64,000 nucleotides of DNA. It comes from an uncultured Rhodoferax sp. GTDB taxonomy: Bacteria; Pseudomonadota; Gammaproteobacteria; Burkholderiales; Burkholderiaceae_C. The stretch lies in contig NZ_CAMIHB010000006.1 of assembly GCF_946221635.1 (NCBI RefSeq), forward strand, positions 1-64,000, given 5' to 3'. The notes beneath the pieces are model-generated. The model did no database searches. It had not been told where the DNA came from and worked only from the letters and a program-made list of their open reading frames with translations. A program made the position numbers and the translations under genes. Numbering within the stretch: the first letter of the stretch is position 1; each line of letters begins with the position of its first letter. This document shows, in pieces, positions 26,244 to 34,437 of this stretch.

Positions 26244-27509
26244 ATGATCAAGAAATTGTTGCTCGCCGTCGCCGCTTGCGCGCTGAGTTTGCAGGCCGCG
26301 GCACAGTTCCGTGTAGAGGTTTCCGGAATCGGTCTGACGCAAGTCCCGGTGGCCATCCCGGCCTTCAAGGGCGAAGAAGCCGCACCGCAAAAGCTGGCTT
26401 CGATTGTCATGGCCGACCTGGAGCGCAGTGGCCAGTTTCGTGGGACCGAGAATCTGGCAGGTCTGTGGGACGAAACCTCCAGACCCGATATGTCAGGCTG
26501 GCGCCAGAAGGGCGCAGATGCTCTGGTGACCGGTAGCGTCACGCGTCTGGCTGACGGTCGCTACGACGTGCGCTTCCGGCTGTGGGATGTCGTCCGCAGC
26601 CAGGACCTGGGTGGACAAAGTCACGCGGTGGTCGCTGCGGACTTGCGCCTGGCCGCCCATCGCATTGCCGACTTCGTGTACGAAAAACTCACGGGCGACA
26701 AGGGCGTGTTCTCCACCCGTGTGGCCTATGTCACCAAGAACGGCAGCAATTACAACCTCTGGGTTGCCGATGCGGATGGCGAGAACGCCCAGAGCGCGCT
26801 CAACAGCCCTGAGCCCGTGATTTCCCCCTCGTGGGCACCCAACGGCAGTCAACTCGCCTACGTGTCTTTCGAGTCGCGCAAACCCGTGGTCTATGTGCAT
26901 GATGTTTCCACCGGGAAACGCCGGCTGGTGGCCAACTTCAAGGGCTCCAACAGTGCGCCTTCCTGGTCGCCCGACGGTCGCACGCTGGCGCTGACCTTGA
27001 GCCGTGATGGAGGCTCCCAGCTCTACCTGATGGATTCCAATGGCGGTGAGCCGCGTCGCTTGGCGCAGTCCAGCGCGATTGATACGGAGCCAGTGTTTAC
27101 GGCAGACGGTAGATTTATTTACTTCGTCAGCGACCGTGGAGGCTCTCCACAAATCTATAAAATCCCGACCTCCGGCGGTAGCCCTGAGCGAGTGACCTTT
27201 ACGGGAACCTACAACATTTCTCCGACTCTGAGTCCTGACGGAAAGTGGATGGCCTATGTGTCGCGTGTCAGCGGGGCCTTCAAGTTGCATGTGATGGAGC
27301 TTGCGACAGGTACCGCCAATGCGATCACTGATACGCAGGCCGATGAAAACCCCAGCTTCTCGCCCAATGGCAAACTCATCATTTACGCGACCTTGCAACA
27401 GGGGCGCGAAGCACTCATGACCACCACGTTGGACGGAAAAATCAAGGCTCGACTGGCGGGCCAAGGTGGAGATATCCGGGAGCCCGATTGGGGCCCGTTC
27501 CAGAAGTAA
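26244..27509 (+). CDS. tolB: Tol-Pal system beta-propeller protein TolB
   Basis: A 421-residue periplasmic protein. A signal peptide (MIKKLLLAVAACALSLQAAA) ends near residue 20, followed by the TolB N-terminal domain and six WD40-like/PD40 repeats (for example PEPVISPSWAPNGSQLAYVSFE and SAPSWSPDGRTLALTLS). It links Pal to the inner-membrane TolQRA complex during cell constriction and outer-membrane upkeep. pal and cpoB follow, but tolQRA are not upstream; LPS glycosyltransferase genes stand there instead. A GATAAT lies six bases before the ATG. Confidence 0.97.
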   Translation: MIKKLLLAVAACALSLQAAAQFRVEVSGIGLTQVPVAIPAFKGEEAAPQKLASIVMADLERSGQFRGTENLAGLWDETSRPDMSGWRQKGADALVTGSVTRLADGRYDVRFRLWDVVRSQDLGGQSHAVVAADLRLAAHRIADFVYEKLTGDKGVFSTRVAYVTKNGSNYNLWVADADGENAQSALNSPEPVISPSWAPNGSQLAYVSFESRKPVVYVHDVSTGKRRLVANFKGSNSAPSWSPDGRTLALTLSRDGGSQLYLMDSNGGEPRRLAQSSAIDTEPVFTADGRFIYFVSDRGGSPQIYKIPTSGGSPERVTFTGTYNISPTLSPDGKWMAYVSRVSGAFKLHVMELATGTANAITDTQADENPSFSPNGKLIIYATLQQGREALMTTTLDGKIKARLAGQGGDIREPDWGPFQK

Positions 27510-27558
27510 TCCAGTCCCAGTTATTTAGCCATTTAGCAGCAATCAAGGAGTTTGAAGA

Positions 27559-28101
27559 ATGAAGCGCATCGTTTTGTCCGTAGCCGTCGCATTGGTTCTC
27601 AGTGCCTGTGGTTCATCCGTCAAGCTGGACGACACCAAGGTCGAAGACCGCAAGGGTACCGAGGTGGGCACTTTGGCGACCACCAATGCGGGGAATACCG
27701 GTGGTGTGGGAGAGTCCACGGTGAAGACCGTGAACCTGACCGATGCGGAGCGTGAGGCTGCCTTCCTCAAGTCCACCACACGTGTCGTGTACTTTGACTA
27801 CGACAGCTTTGTCATTCGCCCGGAGTTCCAGTCGGTGATCGAAGCCCACGCCAAATACCTCAATGCGAACAAGGGGCGCAAAGTGACCTTGGAAGGCAAT
27901 ACCGACGAGCGCGGTGGCCGGGAATACAACTTGGCCCTGGGTCAGAAGCGAGCCGAAGCGGTGCGCAAGGCATTGTTGTTGTTGGGGGTCTCTGACAATC
28001 AGCTGGAGGCTGTGAGCTTCGGCAAGGAAAAGCTCGCTGCGCAAGGCGGCAGCGAAGAGGCGATGGCCAAGAATCGTCGCACTGAAATCAGCTACCGCTA
28101 A
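27559..28101 (+). CDS. pal: Peptidoglycan-associated lipoprotein Pal
   Basis: A 180-residue outer-membrane lipoprotein. The lipobox LSAC places the lipidated cysteine at residue 17. After a Thr/Val-rich linker, the OmpA C-terminal domain (about 75-180) has VYFDYDSFVIRPEF, LEGNTDERGGREYNLALGQKRAEAV and KNRRTEISY, which bind the meso-diaminopimelate of peptidoglycan. AAGGAG lies before the ATG. It is part of tolB-pal-cpoB. Confidence 0.98.
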   Translation: MKRIVLSVAVALVLSACGSSVKLDDTKVEDRKGTEVGTLATTNAGNTGGVGESTVKTVNLTDAEREAAFLKSTTRVVYFDYDSFVIRPEFQSVIEAHAKYLNANKGRKVTLEGNTDERGGREYNLALGQKRAEAVRKALLLLGVSDNQLEAVSFGKEKLAAQGGSEEAMAKNRRTEISYR

Positions 28102-28104
28102 GCC

Positions 28105-28899
28105 ATGGCTGTGCGCACGGTTTGGGCAGGGCTCCGCAGCGGGCTGATCGCGTTGACGTTACCGCTGTGCGCTGGCGCCGCACATGCGGGTCTGTTTGAC
28201 GACGAGGAGGCGCGACGCGCCATCCTCGACCTGCGCCAGCGCATCGAGCAGCTCAAGCAGGAGTCCGAGCAAAAGCTCTCCGAAGAAGCCCGCCGGGCGT
28301 CCGAGGAGTCCGCACAATTGCGCCGCGCGCTGGTGGATCTGCAAAACCAATTGGAAGCCAGCCGCGCCGAGATTGCCAAGCTTCGCGGGCAGGATGAGCA
28401 ATTGGCTCGGGACGTGGCCGACCTGCAGCGCAAGCAGAAGGACGGGGCACAGCAACTGGACGAGCGCTTGCGCAAGCTGGAGCCGGTCCGTGTGAGCGTG
28501 GACGGTCGGGAGTTCGCTGCCGATCCGAATGAGAAACGGGACTTCGAGGCGGCTCTTGCGGTGTTTCGGCGTGGCGAGTTTGCCCCTGCCCAAAATGCTT
28601 TTGTGGACTTCCTCAATCGTTACGGTTCCAGCGGCTATCGGCCCTCGGCGCTGTTCTGGTTGGGGAATGCGCAATACGCGACCAAGGACTACAAAGAGGC
28701 GCAGGCCAATTTCCGCAGCCTGGTCCAACAGGCTGGAGACCACCTGCGCGTGCCTGAAGCCCTGCTGGCCATTGCGAATTGCCAACAGGAAATGAAAGAC
28801 TCCAAGGCTGCGAAGAAGACCCTGGAAGAACTCGTGGCCAAGTACCCCGGTAACGAAGCCGCGGTGGTTGCCAAGGAACGCCTGGCGCGCCTGAAGTAG
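28105..28899 (+). CDS. cpoB: Cell division coordinator CpoB (YbgF)
   Basis: A 264-residue periplasmic protein. A signal peptide ends near AAHA-GLF (residue 28), followed by a coiled coil (about 35-115, heptads rich in Leu, Glu, Arg and Gln), then three TPR-like repeats (FEAALAVFRRGEFAPAQNAFVDFLNRY, ALFWLGNAQYATKDYKEAQANFRSLV, LLAIANCQQEMKDSKAAKKTLEELV). CpoB couples Tol-Pal constriction to PBP1B septal synthesis. It starts 3 bases after the pal stop. Confidence 0.95.
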   Translation: MAVRTVWAGLRSGLIALTLPLCAGAAHAGLFDDEEARRAILDLRQRIEQLKQESEQKLSEEARRASEESAQLRRALVDLQNQLEASRAEIAKLRGQDEQLARDVADLQRKQKDGAQQLDERLRKLEPVRVSVDGREFAADPNEKRDFEAALAVFRRGEFAPAQNAFVDFLNRYGSSGYRPSALFWLGNAQYATKDYKEAQANFRSLVQQAGDHLRVPEALLAIANCQQEMKDSKAAKKTLEELVAKYPGNEAAVVAKERLARLK

Positions 28900-28904
28900 G
28901 CGCC

Positions 28905-29687
28905 ATGACGGAGTCCGTCCAGTTTGCCAATGAGTCCCACGATCTGGGGCGCCGCTTTTCTGGCATGGACCGTCTCTTTGGCATGGGCCCAGCCGCCCGT
29001 GTGCGGCAAGCCCATGTGATGGTGGTCGGCATAGGCGGCGTGGGTTCCTGGGCCGCCGAGGCCCTGGCACGCAGCGGCGTAAGCCAATTGACGCTGGTCG
29101 ATATGGACCATGTCTCTGAATCCAATATCAACCGCCAGTTGCATGCCTTGTCGTCCACACTGGGCATGGCCAAGATAGAGGCCATGCGCGAGCGCATTGC
29201 CCTCATCAACCCAACATGTAAGGTGCGCTGTCTGGACACCTTTGCCGATGCCGACAACTGGCTGGAGCTGGTAGGCGATGGTGTAGACGCTGTGATCGAC
29301 GCCTGCGACCAGGTGCGCGCCAAGACTGCCATGGCGGCCTGGGCCGTCAAAACCCGGCCCCCTTTCATCAGCGTGGGGGCGGCAGGTGGCAAGCGCTGGG
29401 CGCATGCTGTGGACATTGCGGATTTGAGCCAAACCACCCACGACCCCTTGCTCGCCCAATTGCGGTACCGCTTGCGGCGTGAACACGGTGCGCCCAAACA
29501 GGGAAAGACCATGCATGTGGCCTGTGTGTTCAGCCGCGAAGCAGTCGCCGGTCCTGATGCGTCCTGCGCCATCGACGGTGATGGTTCGCTGAATTGCCAT
29601 GGTTATGGCTCACTGGTCAGCGTGACCGCCACCTTCGGAATGTGTGCTGCAGGATGGATCTTGGATAAATTATCGCGACGAACGTGA
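28905..29687 (+). CDS. tcdA: tRNA threonylcarbamoyladenosine dehydratase
   Basis: A 260-residue E1-like (ThiF/MoeB-fold) enzyme converting t6A37 of tRNAs to its cyclic form ct6A with ATP. It has FSGMDRLFGMGPAARVRQAHVMVVGIGGVGSWAAEALARSGV (nucleotide loop), LTLVDMDHVSESNINRQ and the catalytic-region Cys DACDQVRAK. It follows cpoB by 5 bases and precedes two tRNA-Lys genes, whose products are t6A-type (ANN-codon) tRNAs. Confidence 0.94.
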   Translation: MTESVQFANESHDLGRRFSGMDRLFGMGPAARVRQAHVMVVGIGGVGSWAAEALARSGVSQLTLVDMDHVSESNINRQLHALSSTLGMAKIEAMRERIALINPTCKVRCLDTFADADNWLELVGDGVDAVIDACDQVRAKTAMAAWAVKTRPPFISVGAAGGKRWAHAVDIADLSQTTHDPLLAQLRYRLRREHGAPKQGKTMHVACVFSREAVAGPDASCAIDGDGSLNCHGYGSLVSVTATFGMCAAGWILDKLSRRT

Positions 29688-29706
29688 ACAGGATGAAAAA
29701 CCACGC

Positions 29707-29712
29707 TATAAT
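29707..29712 (+). promoter_or_regulatory. -10 box of the tRNA-Lys pair
   Basis: A perfect TATAAT with a weak -35 (TGAACA, 29685-29690) 16 bases upstream. It lies 65 bases before the first tRNA, a normal distance for a tRNA leader. Confidence 0.6.
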
Positions 29713-29777
29713 TTGAGGCTTAGCGGGAGACGCAAAAAGAAATTAGCAGCAAGCTGCGGTTTCAGCGGATTTTCGTC

Positions 29778-29853
29778 GGGACCATAGCTCAGTTGGTAGA
29801 GCAGCGGACTTTTAATCCGTTTGTCGTGGGTTCGACCCCCGCTGGTCCCACCA
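29778..29853 (+). tRNA. tRNA-Lys (anticodon TTT)
   Basis: A 76-base gene with encoded CCA. The acceptor GGGACCA pairs with TGGTCCC, the D arm contains AGCTCAGTTGGTAGAGC, the anticodon loop is CTTTTAA and the T loop is GTTCGACCC. It reads AAA (and AAG by wobble). Confidence 0.98.
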
Positions 29854-29859
29854 GTTTTA

Positions 29860-29935
29860 GGGAATTTAGCTCAGTTGGTAGAGCAGCGGACTCTTAATCC
29901 GTAGGTCCAGGGTTCGAATCCCTGAGTTCCCACCA
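29860..29935 (+). tRNA. tRNA-Lys (anticodon CTT)
   Basis: A 76-base gene with encoded CCA, 6 bases after the first. The acceptor GGGAATT pairs with AGTTCCC (one G-U), the anticodon loop is CTCTTAA and the T loop is GTTCGAATC. It reads AAG. The D and anticodon arms nearly match the first gene, suggesting duplication, while the acceptor stems differ. Confidence 0.97.
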
Positions 29936-29948
29936 CTATCAGTGGAAA

Positions 29949-29986
29949 TAAAAAAGCCCACCATCGCAAGATGGTGGGCTTTTTCT
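29949..29986. terminator. Rho-independent terminator, bidirectional
   Basis: A ten-pair stem GCCCACCATC / GATGGTGGGC (29956-29965 and 29970-29979) with a GCAA loop, flanked by A5 and T5. It ends the tRNA transcript and can also end the convergent ABC-F transcript. Confidence 0.92.
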
Positions 29987-30037
29987 TTGCCTGCTTGATG
30001 CAGCCACCCGGCCGGAGCCGGGGATGTGGCAAGAGGA

Positions 30038-31987
30038 TCAGCCCTCCAGCTGACTGCTCAATGTCAGCCATTGCTCTTCCAGCGTCTGCAATTCCTCGTT
30101 GACCAGCTTGAGCCGTTTGCCAGCCTCTGCGATTTCCGAAGGATGTGGGTTGCTGGCCAATTTCGCTTCCAGTGCGGCACCCTCGGCCTGCAATGGGGTC
30201 ATGCGTGCTTCCACCTGGGCCAGTTCCTTCTTCCACTTACGCAGCAATTCCGGCGCAGGGCCGGTTTTGACCGGTGCAGGTGGCGGTGCGGTGGGTGCAG
30301 GTTTTGCAGCGGCTTCGGCCTTGGCTGCATCCTTGGCCAATTCGCGTTGGCGCTTGGCTTCGTCCAGGAGGTAGCGCTGGTAATCATCCAAATCACCATC
30401 GAAGGGTTCAACCCCACCACGCGACACCATCCAGAATTCATCGCACACCGCACGCAGCAAGGCACGGTCGTGGCTGACCAGCATCACGGTACCTTCGAAT
30501 TCGTTGAGCGCCATGGAGAGCGCTTCGCGGGTGGCCAGATCCAGATGGTTGGTCGGTTCGTCCATCAGCAGCAGGTTGGGGCGCTGCCACACCAGCATGC
30601 ACAGCACCAGGCGGGCCTTCTCGCCACCACTCATGCTGCCCACGGCCTGCTTGACCATGTCACCGCTGAAGTTGAAGGTGCCCAGGAAGCTGCGCAGATC
30701 CTGCTCGCGGGTCGACTGGTTGGTGAGCTTGCCCGCTGCTGCCATGTCCTTGGCCAGGCGGATCATGTGCTCCAACGGTGACTCGTCAGGTCGCAGCACA
30801 TCGAGTTCCTGCTGCGCGAAGTAGCCAATGTTCAGCCCCTTGCCTTCGGTCATCTCTCCGCTCAGGGGGGCCAGGTCGCGCGCAATGGTTTTCACCAGCG
30901 TCGACTTGCCCTGGCCGTTGGCACCCAGAATGCCGATGCGCTGGCCGGCCAGCACCGACTTGCTGATGTGGTTCACGATGGTGGTGGGTGGCGTACCGGC
31001 TGCGGCATCGTCGGGCGGCGGGTAGCCCACACTCACGCCCTGCATGGCCAGCATGGGGTTGGGCAGGTTGGCTGGTTCCTTGAATTCAAAGGTGAATTCG
31101 GCATCCGCCATCAGGGGCGCAATCTTCTCCATGCGGTCCAAGGCCTTCACGCGGCTCTGGGCCTGCTTGGCTTTGCTGGCCTTGGCCTTGAATCGGGCGA
31201 TGAACTTCTGCAGGTGGGCAATCTTGTCCTGCTGCTTGGCAAAGGCCGCTTGCTGCTGCTCCATCTGCTCGGCGCGCATGTCCTCGAATTTGCTGTAGTT
31301 GCCACCGTAGCGCACCAGCTTGCCAGCGTCGATATGCAGGGTCACATTGGTCACCGCATCCAGGAACTCGCGGTCGTGGCTGATGACGACCATGGTGCCT
31401 TCGTATTTGCGCAACCAGGCTTCCAGCCAGACCAGGGCGTCCAGGTCCAAGTGGTTGGTGGGTTCGTCGAGCAGCAGCAGATCGCTGGGGCACATGAGGG
31501 CGCGGGCCAGTTGCAGGCGCATGCGCCAACCGCCGGAAAAGCTGTTCACGGGCTTGTCCAACTCCGTGGTCTTGAAACCCAGACCCAGAATCAGGGCCTG
31601 GGCGCGTGCGGGGGCGTCGTACTCACCGGCGTCCTGCAGGGCGGTGTAAGCGTGGGCCATGCGCTCGTAGTCTTCGGCGGCTTCGGCAGCCGTGACCTCC
31701 GCGCGGGCGGCGCCCAATACGGTATCGCCTTCCACCACAAAGTCCGTGGCGCCCATGTCGGTCTCGGGCATGTCCTGGGCCACCTGGCCCATGCGCCATT
31801 GGGCGGGGATGTAGTACTCACCGGCATCCTCGTGCAGGTTGCCGTTAAGCAGGGCAAACAGTGATGACTTGCCAGCGCCGTTGCGTCCTACCAGACCGAC
31901 CTTTTCGCCGGGGTTGAGGGTGACGGAGGCACCTTCGAGAAGCACCTTGGCGCTGCGGCGCAGGGTGACGTTTTTCAGGGTAATCAT
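30038..31987 (-). CDS. ABC-F family ATPase (YheS-like)
   Basis: A 649-residue soluble protein with two ABC domains and no membrane segment. First Walker A is GRNGAGKS (34-41), with SFSGGWRMRLQLARAL and LLLLDEPTNHLDLDAL. The second has GANGQGKST, SMSGGEKARLVLCML and LLLMDEPTNHLDL. The linker between is long and basic (KFIARFKAKASKAKQAQSRVKAL), the P-site tRNA-interaction motif of ribosome-binding ABC-F proteins. The C-terminal ~100 residues form an Ala/Pro-rich stretch and a coiled coil. YheS or Uup type is likely; it probably rescues stalled ribosomes. Confidence 0.93.
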   Translation of the reverse strand: MITLKNVTLRRSAKVLLEGASVTLNPGEKVGLVGRNGAGKSSLFALLNGNLHEDAGEYYIPAQWRMGQVAQDMPETDMGATDFVVEGDTVLGAARAEVTAAEAAEDYERMAHAYTALQDAGEYDAPARAQALILGLGFKTTELDKPVNSFSGGWRMRLQLARALMCPSDLLLLDEPTNHLDLDALVWLEAWLRKYEGTMVVISHDREFLDAVTNVTLHIDAGKLVRYGGNYSKFEDMRAEQMEQQQAAFAKQQDKIAHLQKFIARFKAKASKAKQAQSRVKALDRMEKIAPLMADAEFTFEFKEPANLPNPMLAMQGVSVGYPPPDDAAAGTPPTTIVNHISKSVLAGQRIGILGANGQGKSTLVKTIARDLAPLSGEMTEGKGLNIGYFAQQELDVLRPDESPLEHMIRLAKDMAAAGKLTNQSTREQDLRSFLGTFNFSGDMVKQAVGSMSGGEKARLVLCMLVWQRPNLLLMDEPTNHLDLATREALSMALNEFEGTVMLVSHDRALLRAVCDEFWMVSRGGVEPFDGDLDDYQRYLLDEAKRQRELAKDAAKAEAAAKPAPTAPPPAPVKTGPAPELLRKWKKELAQVEARMTPLQAEGAALEAKLASNPHPSEIAEAGKRLKLVNEELQTLEEQWLTLSSQLEG

Positions 31988-32359
31988 TGACTTGGCTCAG
32001 TTTTCAATTCATTCAGGCATTTCGAGCCTGCTGGGTTGGCGCGGGCTGGTGGACGGGGTATCCGTTCTCCGGCGCATCTCGCGGGCGAACACGGTTGGTT
32101 CGCTTCTGTTATTTCGTAAATGCCTTGGTTGGTCAGGTCACTCTGTGGCAACCGCGAACAGCGCCTGCGACCGGACACCCCATCCACCATCCCAAATGTT
32201 GCGTTGCCTGCGTCAGGAGAAAAACACGTTCGTAGCAGCAGGGTAGGGGCGGAGAACGCAGTGAGGTAAAGGAGGAGGCCATCGGCCGGGGGACACGAAC
32301 GGAGTTCTCTGCCCCTGGCCTGTTGCGGGCCCCAGCACAAAGGCTGGGCAAGCAGAAAG
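31988..32359. other. 372-bp intergenic region with an inverted repeat
   Basis: No convincing gene is seen. Two 19-base segments (32046-32064 and 32172-32190) are inverted copies matching at 16 positions, around CTGGTGGACGGGG, and enclose about 107 bases. The minus-strand reading (PPARANPAGS and NATFGMVDG) reminds me of peptide fragments recurring in Comamonadaceae hypothetical proteins, so it may be another dispersed intergenic repeat; this is unverified. No terminator or promoter is clear. Confidence 0.4.
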
Positions 32360-33250
32360 CTAAAGCAGCAAAGCCTCCTTGGTCACCAGCAACACCTGGT
32401 CTTCCCCAGCGCTGGTTTCCAGCCACACCACTTCCAATTCAGGGAACGCAGCCTCAAAGAAAGGCCGCTCATTGCCAATCTCCAGCACCAACACCGCATC
32501 GTCCGCCATGCGCGAGGGCGCCTCGCGCAGCAGCACGCGGATGAAATCCATGCCGTCGCCGCTGCCACCGGCCTGGTTGCCGTCCAGCGCAATAAAGGGC
32601 TCCGCCAAATACTCGGCGGGCAGGGCGGCCATGCTCTGCGCGTTCACATAGGGCGGGTTGCAGAGGATGAGATCAAACGGGCCGGGCAGGGCATTCAGCC
32701 CTTCCGACTCCACCAGCTGCACACGCTGCTGCAGACTGTGCTTGTCGACATTGATGCGGGCCACGGCCAGCGCATCGGCGGAAATATCAGCGCCGGTCAC
32801 TTCGACCTCCGGGTAGACCATGGCCGCCAGAATGCCCAGGCTGCCGTTGCCCGTGCACAAGTCCAGCACGCGGTGGGTGCTTTCCTTCAGCCAATAGTCG
32901 ATGCCGCCATCCACCAGCAGTTCGGCAATCAGCGAGCGCGGCACGATGACGCGCTCGTCCACATAGAAGGACACGCCCTGCAGCCAGGCCTCATTCGTGA
33001 GGTAAGCCGCAGGCTTGCGCGTGCTGACGCGCGCTCCTAAAAGCGTAGCTGCTCGCGCATATTCCTCGGGGGCTACAGGCCTATTTGACTCAGAAGCCTC
33101 GGCATCCAGGGGTGTATCCAGCGGCAGGCCCAGCGCGTGCAGAACCAGCCAGGCAGCTTCGTCGTGCGCGTTGGTGGTGCCATGGCCAAAAGAGACCTGG
33201 GCATCGGTGAGCTGCTGGGTGGCCTGGGCCACCAGTTCGGCCAGCGTCAT
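32360..33250 (-). CDS. prmB: Ribosomal protein L3 glutamine methyltransferase PrmB
   Basis: A 296-residue class I methyltransferase that methylates a glutamine of L3. It has an N-terminal helical domain, AAYLTNEAWLQGVSFYVDERVIVPRSLIAELL, the SAM loop VLDLCTGNGSLGILAA and the catalytic NPPY motif (LILCNPPYVNAQSM). Residues ~53-66 (EASESNRPVAPEEYARA) lie in dispersed repeat R7 on the opposite strand, in frame. The ATG overlaps the dapE stop (ATGA); the long upstream frame is a dapE shadow. Confidence 0.95.
   Translation of the reverse strand: MTLAELVAQATQQLTDAQVSFGHGTTNAHDEAAWLVLHALGLPLDTPLDAEASESNRPVAPEEYARAATLLGARVSTRKPAAYLTNEAWLQGVSFYVDERVIVPRSLIAELLVDGGIDYWLKESTHRVLDLCTGNGSLGILAAMVYPEVEVTGADISADALAVARINVDKHSLQQRVQLVESEGLNALPGPFDLILCNPPYVNAQSMAALPAEYLAEPFIALDGNQAGGSGDGMDFIRVLLREAPSRMADDAVLVLEIGNERPFFEAAFPELEVVWLETSAGEDQVLLVTKEALLL
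33036..33092 (+). repeat. Dispersed ~50-bp repeat, copy R7, in frame inside prmB
   Basis: GTAGCTGCTCGCGCATAT then TCGGGGGCTACAGGCC, opposite to the gene's strand. Confidence 0.8.
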
Positions 33251-34437
33251 GCCAGCGCCTGACGGTTCAGGTTGACCAGCACCTGGCGGTAGATGTTCTT
33301 CAGCGGCTCGATATCGGCCACGACCACATGCTCGTTGATCTTGTGGATGGTGGCGTTGGGTGGGCCCAACTCGATCACCTGGGGGCATACCTGAGCGATG
33401 AAACGCCCGTCGCTGGTGCCTCCGGTGGTGGACAGTTCCGTCTCGATGCCGGTCTCGGAGCGGATGGCATCGCGCACCGCGTCCACCAGGGGGCCGGGCG
33501 TGGTGAGGAAGGGCAGGCCGCCTACGGTCCAGGCCAGGTCGTATTCCAGTTCGTGCCGGGAGAGCACACTGGCCAGTCGCTGTTGCAGCGACTCGGGTGT
33601 GGATTCGGTGGAGAAGCGGAAATTGAAGTCGATCACCACATGGCCCGGAATCACATTGCTGGCGCCGGTGCCCCCGTGGATGTTGCTGATCTGCCAGGTG
33701 GTGGGCGGGAAGAAGTCGTTGCCACGGTCCCACTCCACGCTCACCAGCTCGGCCAGCGCAGGCGCAGCCAGGTGGATGGGGTTTTTGGCCAGGTGCGGAT
33801 AGGCGATGTGGCCCTGCACGCCCTTGACCGTGAGCTTGCCGCTCATGGTGCCGCGGCGGCCATTCTTGATCATGTCGCCGGTGCGCTCCACCGAGGTCGG
33901 CTCGCCCACGATGCAGTAGTCCATCACCTCACCGCGTGCCTTCAGCGTGTTGCAGACCACCACCGTGCCATCGTTGGCAGGGCCTTCCTCGTCGCTGGTC
34001 AGCAGCAGGGCGATATTGAGCTGCGGGTCGGGGTGGGCAGCCAGAAACTCTTCGATGGCCACCACAAAGGCGGCGAGCGAGGTCTTCATGTCGCTGGCAC
34101 CACGTGCAAACAGCTTGCCGTCGCGGTAGGTCGGCACAAAGGGCGCGCTGTCCCACTGTTCCAGCGGGCCCGTGGGCACCACATCGGTGTGGCCGGCAAA
34201 CACCAGGGTCTTGGCTGCTATGGATTTGCTAGCTGCTGGCGCACTATTCACGGGGGCTACGGTCCGTTTTGCCCACAAATTGGTGACGCGGAAGTCGTCC
34301 GGGCCGCTTTCGATGGTTTCGCAGACAAAGCCCAATGGGGCCAATCGTTGAGCAATCAGGGCCTGGCAGCCACCGTCGTTGGGCGTGACGGACGCCATGG
34401 AAAGCAGCTGTTCCGTGAGCTGCAGGGTCTTGGTCAT
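33247..34437 (-). CDS. dapE: Succinyl-diaminopimelate desuccinylase
   Basis: A 396-residue M20 metallohydrolase that frees L,L-diaminopimelate in lysine and peptidoglycan synthesis. Metal-site motifs are LVFAGHTDVVPTGP, GRGASDMK-like FARGASDMKTSLAAF, TSDEEGPANDGT and the C-terminal STTGGTSDGRF. Between LWAKR and TLVFAGHTD about 18 residues (TVAPVNSAPAASKSIAAK) are coded by repeat R8; typical DapE proteins have only a few residues there. The length is ~20 over the usual ~375. The ATG at 34437 overlaps the pilU stop (TAATG). Confidence 0.97.
   Translation of the reverse strand: MTKTLQLTEQLLSMASVTPNDGGCQALIAQRLAPLGFVCETIESGPDDFRVTNLWAKRTVAPVNSAPAASKSIAAKTLVFAGHTDVVPTGPLEQWDSAPFVPTYRDGKLFARGASDMKTSLAAFVVAIEEFLAAHPDPQLNIALLLTSDEEGPANDGTVVVCNTLKARGEVMDYCIVGEPTSVERTGDMIKNGRRGTMSGKLTVKGVQGHIAYPHLAKNPIHLAAPALAELVSVEWDRGNDFFPPTTWQISNIHGGTGASNVIPGHVVIDFNFRFSTESTPESLQQRLASVLSRHELEYDLAWTVGGLPFLTTPGPLVDAVRDAIRSETGIETELSTTGGTSDGRFIAQVCPQVIELGPPNATIHKINEHVVVADIEPLKNIYRQVLVNLNRQALA
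34214..34270 (+). repeat. Dispersed ~50-bp repeat, copy R8, in frame inside dapE
   Basis: CTAGCTGCTGGCGCACTATT then CACGGGGGCTACGGTCC, opposite to the gene's strand. Confidence 0.85.
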
